Below, piece after piece: positions 59,628 to 64,000 of a DNA stretch of 64,000 nt. The translations under genes and the position numbers were made by a program. The DNA lies in contig OU015660.1 in assembly GCA_907165275.2 (NCBI GenBank), forward strand, positions 6,078,501 through 6,142,500, read 5' to 3'. The notes under the pieces are model-generated. The model ran no database searches, was not told where the DNA came from, and worked only from the letters and a program-made list of their open reading frames with translations. The stretch is from Zygaena filipendulae (lineage: Eukaryota > Arthropoda > Insecta > Lepidoptera > Zygaenidae). How positions within the stretch are numbered: position 1 is the stretch's first letter; every line of letters begins with the position of its first letter.

Positions 59628-60293
59628 AAAAAACCGACTTCTAAAAACACAAAAATAATAAGCCAAAAATAAAAAGCTAAAAATAACAAAATACCGATTT
59701 AATCCAAAAGACAAAAACACACGTAATATTTTTAATTGGTTTGTGCTACCACTGATCGGTTTGAATTCGGTGACAAGCCCGTTGGTGTCTGCCCACTTGG
59801 GTTGTTCTGCTCACAAAGAGCTGGTGGCGGGAGTCGACTTAGCCCATCTACCCGCTCTTCCGGCTTGTGACAATGGAATCAATTTGAGAGTATCCCCTTT
59901 CAAACAAAAAAACAATTTTCGAAATCGCTCCAATCGGAACCCGTGAAATACGTATTATTGTTGAGTAGTTCCGATGACCATCTGTGGTCTTCATCATCAG
60001 TTCCACTTCTTCGAATTTTGGATTCCAAAAGCATATGAACGATTTATTATAAAAAATACCCATATCGCTATAGGTGTGCCTATAGTTTTTGAAGAGTTCC
60101 CTCGATTTCTCCAAGATCTCATCATCAGATCCCGACTTGGTGGCAATGGGACCTAATTGGGAGTATACCCTTTCAAACAAAAAAAGACTTTTCCAAATCG
60201 GTCCAACCGTCTTCGAGTAATCGGTGAACATACATAAAAAAAAACATACAATCGAACATAGAACCTTCCCCCTTTTTGGAAGTCGGTTAAAAA
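59628..60293. mobile_element. About 666-bp element with AACCGACTTC inverted ends, copy 2
   Basis: The left end aaccgacttctaaaaac and the right end tttttggaagtcggtt are inverted repeats. The interior shares cgatttaatcc, atcggtttg and gggttgttctg stretches with 17609-18280. Half-sites of the same end lie at 40779-40790 and 44031-44048. A 127-codon minus-strand frame contains two related LFER-Y-Q segments, reflecting an internal duplication rather than a known protein. Confidence 0.6.
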
Positions 60294-60421
60294 GTGTATC
60301 TATGTGTCAGCTCCGACGCACGACTAGATTTTACTCCTTATTATTTTCTATATCTGCTAATTGTCAATAACAATTTGTTGCCATAGCAACGTGCGCAAGA
60401 TAAGCAGTAGGGCAGTACTGT

Positions 60422-60469
60422 ATCAGAATAGTAAAAAAATCGATCGATAGATTTTTTTACTATTCTGAT
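60422..60469. repeat. Perfect 20-bp inverted repeat around GATCGATA
   Basis: ATCAGAATAGTAAAAAAATC at 60422-60441 and its exact inverse at 60450-60469, with an 8-bp spacer. Confidence 0.88.
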
Positions 60470-61605
60470 GGCTATCCTAGACGCGCGATTCTGTGTAGAA
60501 ATATGTTTAGAAGGTTCAATGAAAAATCTTACAATTTCGACACCCCACCAAATTAACATGTTTTTTCATGCACCTGCGCACTTCATAGCTACCCGTTTCG
60601 AGGAAAAGCTTGGGCGTCTCGTCGAACTGAACTTACTCAACTAAATTCAGCCTGAAAAAAAAAAAGATTACCTATATTACAAAAGCTAACTATAAATAGC
60701 AGTTATCAAAAAACTGCTCTACATTGTGGCTTTACTATGCAACTAAAGCGATCTTAAAATAAAAAATCTTTCGAAATATATTGTAATGTGCAAGTATTAA
60801 ATGCAAGTTGCGTGTTACCTACTACAGTGTTGCAGTTGCAACCCACTCTAAATAACTAGTGTGCCAACTTGAAGTAGTAGAATAAGAAGTTATTGTTGTT
60901 AGGTATACTTATAAATGGTAATAAAAAGCTACTTAAGTTATTATCAATACAGATTGACTATCTACTTTGCTACTACAATAAGTACCAGCTGCGACCCGCG
61001 ATTTCACGGGCGTGAATTTTAGAATTTCCTCGGAAATTTGAAAGTATGAACCATAGTTTTAACAAAGAAGTTAAACGGTTATAAACAGACGCACCATTAA
61101 AGATTATTAACCGAAAGCATGAAAGTATAACAAATAAACAAACATAGGTACATTCACACTTCCTACGTACCGACATATAGATATATGTATGTACAGGTAT
61201 ATTATTATTGTTACATCAGCTCACGTTCGTCTCCATGCGGGGACTTTAAGCTTTAGTGTTAAACCATGGAGCTTTGGACCTTCACTTGTTTCCATGCACT
61301 TCGTCTTTAAGCGCACGGTTTTCACCCTTTAGTTGAATAACAAAACCCCAAAATATACTTACGTATTTCATTCTTTGAAAAGAAGAGCCTAAGCACCAAT
61401 TTACATCACTTCTAAAACTGCATACATACAAACTGTTACCCCCAATTTAAAAACTGTTTTAGTGGTAAAAAAGCCCAATTTCATGTTTCTTGCTAGTTGG
61501 TATCTATAGGTAGGTATTAGTTTCATCTGGGCATTGATAAGTTACTAATCAAACTTATAAGCTATTGCTCTTGATTCTGAATGTGTCATAATAATTCGCC
61601 ATTCT
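60470..61605. other. Intergenic DNA with one decayed Helitron-like patch
   Basis: About 60988-61160 contains gacccgcgatttcacgggcg and a decayed minus-strand Helitron body. The rest is unrecognised. Confidence 0.35.
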
Positions 61606-61643
61606 CCAGATCTGTGTGTTGTGAAGTGGATTATTATTATTAT
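61606..61643 (+). mobile_element. SINE 3'-end fragment
   Basis: agatctgtgtgttgtgaagtg then (ATT)n, identical in layout to the tail of the SINE at 39748-40027; the tRNA head is missing. Confidence 0.65.
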
Positions 61644-61876
61644 TCTACAAAATATCAATTCAGTCTGTGTACATTAACCATAATGCTAGATCGTCTGAAA
61701 ATCTTACTATAAAATTGATAATAACATAACAAACTATAGTGTTGTAGTTTTTCAATTTAACTGGAAGATGCCTTCGTTTAATTTTTTTTCTCGATATTAT
61801 AGACAGACATTATATTTTTAATACAGACATTATTTTTATACGTTTAATATACAATACATAATTTTCTTTAGAGGAA

Positions 61877-62114
61877 CTAGCTGTCCCGCGCGGTTTCACC
61901 AACGATAACTTCGTAATTGTTCTATACAAACTTTGCCCCCCTTTTTCACCCTCTGAAGGGTAGAATTTTAGGAAACCACTTCTCATCGGATGCCTACAAA
62001 TAAATAAGAAGTAAGATCACACCCTCCAAGTTTCAGTTCTCTACGATCAGCGGTTTAGGCTGTTCGTTGATTCGTCAGTCAGTCATTCAAGACAAAGCAT
62101 TTTATATGTATAGA
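61877..62114 (-). mobile_element. Helitron, family D, reverse copy
   Basis: CTAG plus hairpin at low coordinate and minus-strand start TCTATACATATAAAATGC. Confidence 0.65.
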
Positions 62115-63480
62115 TAAATAAAGACTTTATTGCACCAAAGATTTTTGAGAATTATTTAAGATTATTTAGGTAAATTAATTTTATGGTAAAAAGGTCTTAT
62201 TGCTGTAGCAATTTTTTGAAGGCAATCTTGACGGGATAGTACAGAGTATATAATACCATCAGAAGATTTCGGAGTGGGTGCAGGCTATGAAATAATAAAA
62301 GTTAATAAAAATAATAGTAACAATAATACGTAATAAGATATAATAGTTTAATAAGTTGAATACCTAATATATTATTATATTGAAGACAAAAACATATACT
62401 AAGTACCTATTAATTTAAAGTAGACTAGGTACCTAAATTAAAAAAAAATATCTAAATAATAAGTACTAAACCGCTAAATGATCCAAACAATAATGTATCT
62501 CGTGTCTAATGAATTTACCTGTATATTAACATAATTATCACCATTGATTTAAAAAATGTTTAGTGGTTAGGAAAGTTAATATGTATTTAACGCCAATGTG
62601 GCATGAACATGATTTAGTGAATAACAAGGGGACTGTGGTGCACCTCATTGTTTATGCATTCAGCGCGCTTTAATACCTTCATTTGGTAGGTACCAGTAGA
62701 GTTTAAAGTATCAAGCAAACTTCGAAGACTTCTCACTTGGATTCCTTTAACTCCCCAGGTTCCACGAACTTGTGGTCGTCGCGGGAATTTTAAACTTATT
62801 AAATTTATGCTAAATACAGTCATTATTGTTTGGAAATGTTTGTCGGTTCCGTTACATTTGCAATTAGTAAACCGAAACAAGAATATGTAATTTGGAACTA
62901 GAAAATTACAATGGTTATTATAAATTTATAAATATCTTATCATTTTTTTTTTTTTACTTTCAATATTAATGATTTAAACTATTCCGCTTAAAAAATATTT
63001 TTTAAGCCTCCGGGTGAGATGAATCACAAAAATTGTCCAGTTAAAACTTCGCGAGTTCTCAGTATCATCGAATGGTTTTTTAAACGTGTTCCTAATTAAA
63101 CCTATGAAAAAATACACTTCTTTTAAGTCATGTATTTTCCAAATAGTAATGGAGAGGTGTTAATGAACTGGCGTTAGGGCCATGCTTACGAGTTTCATTA
63201 GTACTGAAGCCGCGAGCGATTCATGTAGCGACGTGCCTTTATTATAAGCGACGTGATTGTTTTGAAAATTACTCGCTTAATGTGAGGTGGGCAGTTTCTC
63301 CCTCTAGGTGAAGTTATTTTTCACCATAAAATTGACAAGGCTTATGTTTTAATTGATGTACCTCTAACACCTTTTCGGTTTTCCTCGTACTTATTTTGTC
63401 CCATGTTTCATGACTCATTATCCACATTTTCATTACAGAATAAGTAATGGTGTTTATGTGTAGGTACATAGATATTCTAA
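62115..63480. other. Intergenic DNA, possible retrotransposon tail at left
   Basis: aataaagactttattgcacc at about 62115-62135 and ggtcttattgctgtagcaat resemble the 3' UTR beside the (AATAG)n array. The remainder shows nothing recognisable. Confidence 0.35.
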
Positions 63481-63481
63481 A

Positions 63482-63799
63482 CTAGCTGTGCCCCGCGGTT
63501 TCAGCCGCGTGAAAGGTTTTTATACAATTACTTTTTTCCTGACATCCGATTTCAATGAAACAAAGCCTATATGTAGCTCCAGGCTAAGCTTAATCTACCT
63601 GTGAAAACAGCATGACAATCCGTTTAGTAGATTCAGAGATTATCGCGAACAGACAGACAGACAGATAAACAGACAAAGATTTTTAAAAACCCTTTTTTGT
63701 GGTTGGTCACTCTTCGTTTATCGTCCCCTGTCAATTTTTGGTAAAAATATTCAATGTACAGAATCGCGGATTCTGCTCTTTTATTATAGTACTTATAGA
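63482..63799 (-). mobile_element. Helitron, family E
   Basis: Full-length sister of 9368-9672, including the (CAGA)n tract. It ends CTAG on the minus strand. Confidence 0.7.
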
Positions 63800-63934
63800 T
63801 GGATTACCTTACTAAGGGCTGTATGTATTTAGGCTGCTGACCTAACAATTTACACGAATATATATATTCTTTTTGTCTTAACAGCGCAGCGTCGATGATT
63901 ACCGTTATTTCGTTATAATTTTGTAATATTAATT

Positions 63935-63996
63935 GGGTATAGCTTAGTGTGGAATCAAGTATAGATCTGTATGTTGCGAAGTGGATTATTATTATA
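63935..63996 (+). mobile_element. SINE 3'-end fragment
   Basis: tatagcttagtgtggaatca ... gatctgtatgttgcgaagtg then (ATT)n, matching the last 60 bp or so of the SINE. It runs to nearly the end of the window. Confidence 0.65.
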
Positions 63997-64000
63997 AGCG

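Noticed and set aside
59848..60231. A 127-codon minus-strand host gene
   Set aside because: It lies wholly inside the 59628-60293 repeat, and its two similar halves follow an internal DNA duplication.

Overview
The window looks like lepidopteran nuclear DNA. It is AT-rich and full of short GTAGGTACCTA-type motifs. It carries dozens of short non-autonomous Helitron copies of the kind described from moths and butterflies, a tRNA-derived SINE with a short (ATT)n tail, and many small foldback elements. No bacterial-type operon, rRNA gene or CRISPR array is visible.

The only host protein-coding gene I can support is one multi-exon plus-strand gene from 15214 to 33703. It encodes a secreted or membrane-tethered cell-surface protein of 421 residues. 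The predicted protein has a signal peptide and three immunoglobulin domains, each with a Cys pair, a core Trp and a Y-x-C motif, followed by a short linker and a weakly hydrophobic tail. The wording of the domains matches the insect DIP (Dpr-interacting protein) family, related to lachesin and to vertebrate IgLON proteins. I assembled it from eleven coding exons using splice sites and phase. The exon lengths sum to 1266 nt, an exact multiple of three, ending at a stop codon. All but one of the junctions are phase 1. The exception splits Ig1 just before its core Trp.

Layout: 1-14.8 kb is intergenic or 5' flank, with Helitrons, a 510-bp foldback element (2288-2797) and a decayed non-LTR retrotransposon end (about 10.05-11.2 kb). 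The DIP-like gene spans 15.2-33.7 kb. Its introns hold a complete but decayed Tc1-type DD34E transposon (25239-26810), an RTE-like fragment, two foldback repeats and several Helitrons. From 33.7 to 64 kb I see no host gene, only mobile elements. These are a P-superfamily-like non-autonomous element with an 8-bp target duplication and a start-codon THAP-like fragment (37730-38441); a SINE (39.75-40.03 kb); a PIF/Harbinger-type foldback (40855-41418); a nested inverted-repeat element (44135-45737); and a pair of 237/239-bp MITEs with TAA duplications. There is also a 588-bp (AATAG)n array sitting on a retrotransposon 3' end (47677-48264), a young 5'-truncated R1-clade insertion with an open 3' ORF (55.66-57.47 kb), a Jockey/CR1-group fragment (58.3-59.5 kb), and an element of about 670 bp with AACCGACTTC ends (59.63-60.29 kb) that has a second copy in intron 1.

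I did not find a clearly new multi-gene system. The items most worth a second look are the P-like element, the Harbinger-type foldback that retains a putative transposon-protein N-terminus, the tandem splice donors of exon 5, and the clustering of perfect TGACGTCA palindromes in the DIP introns and one MITE family.
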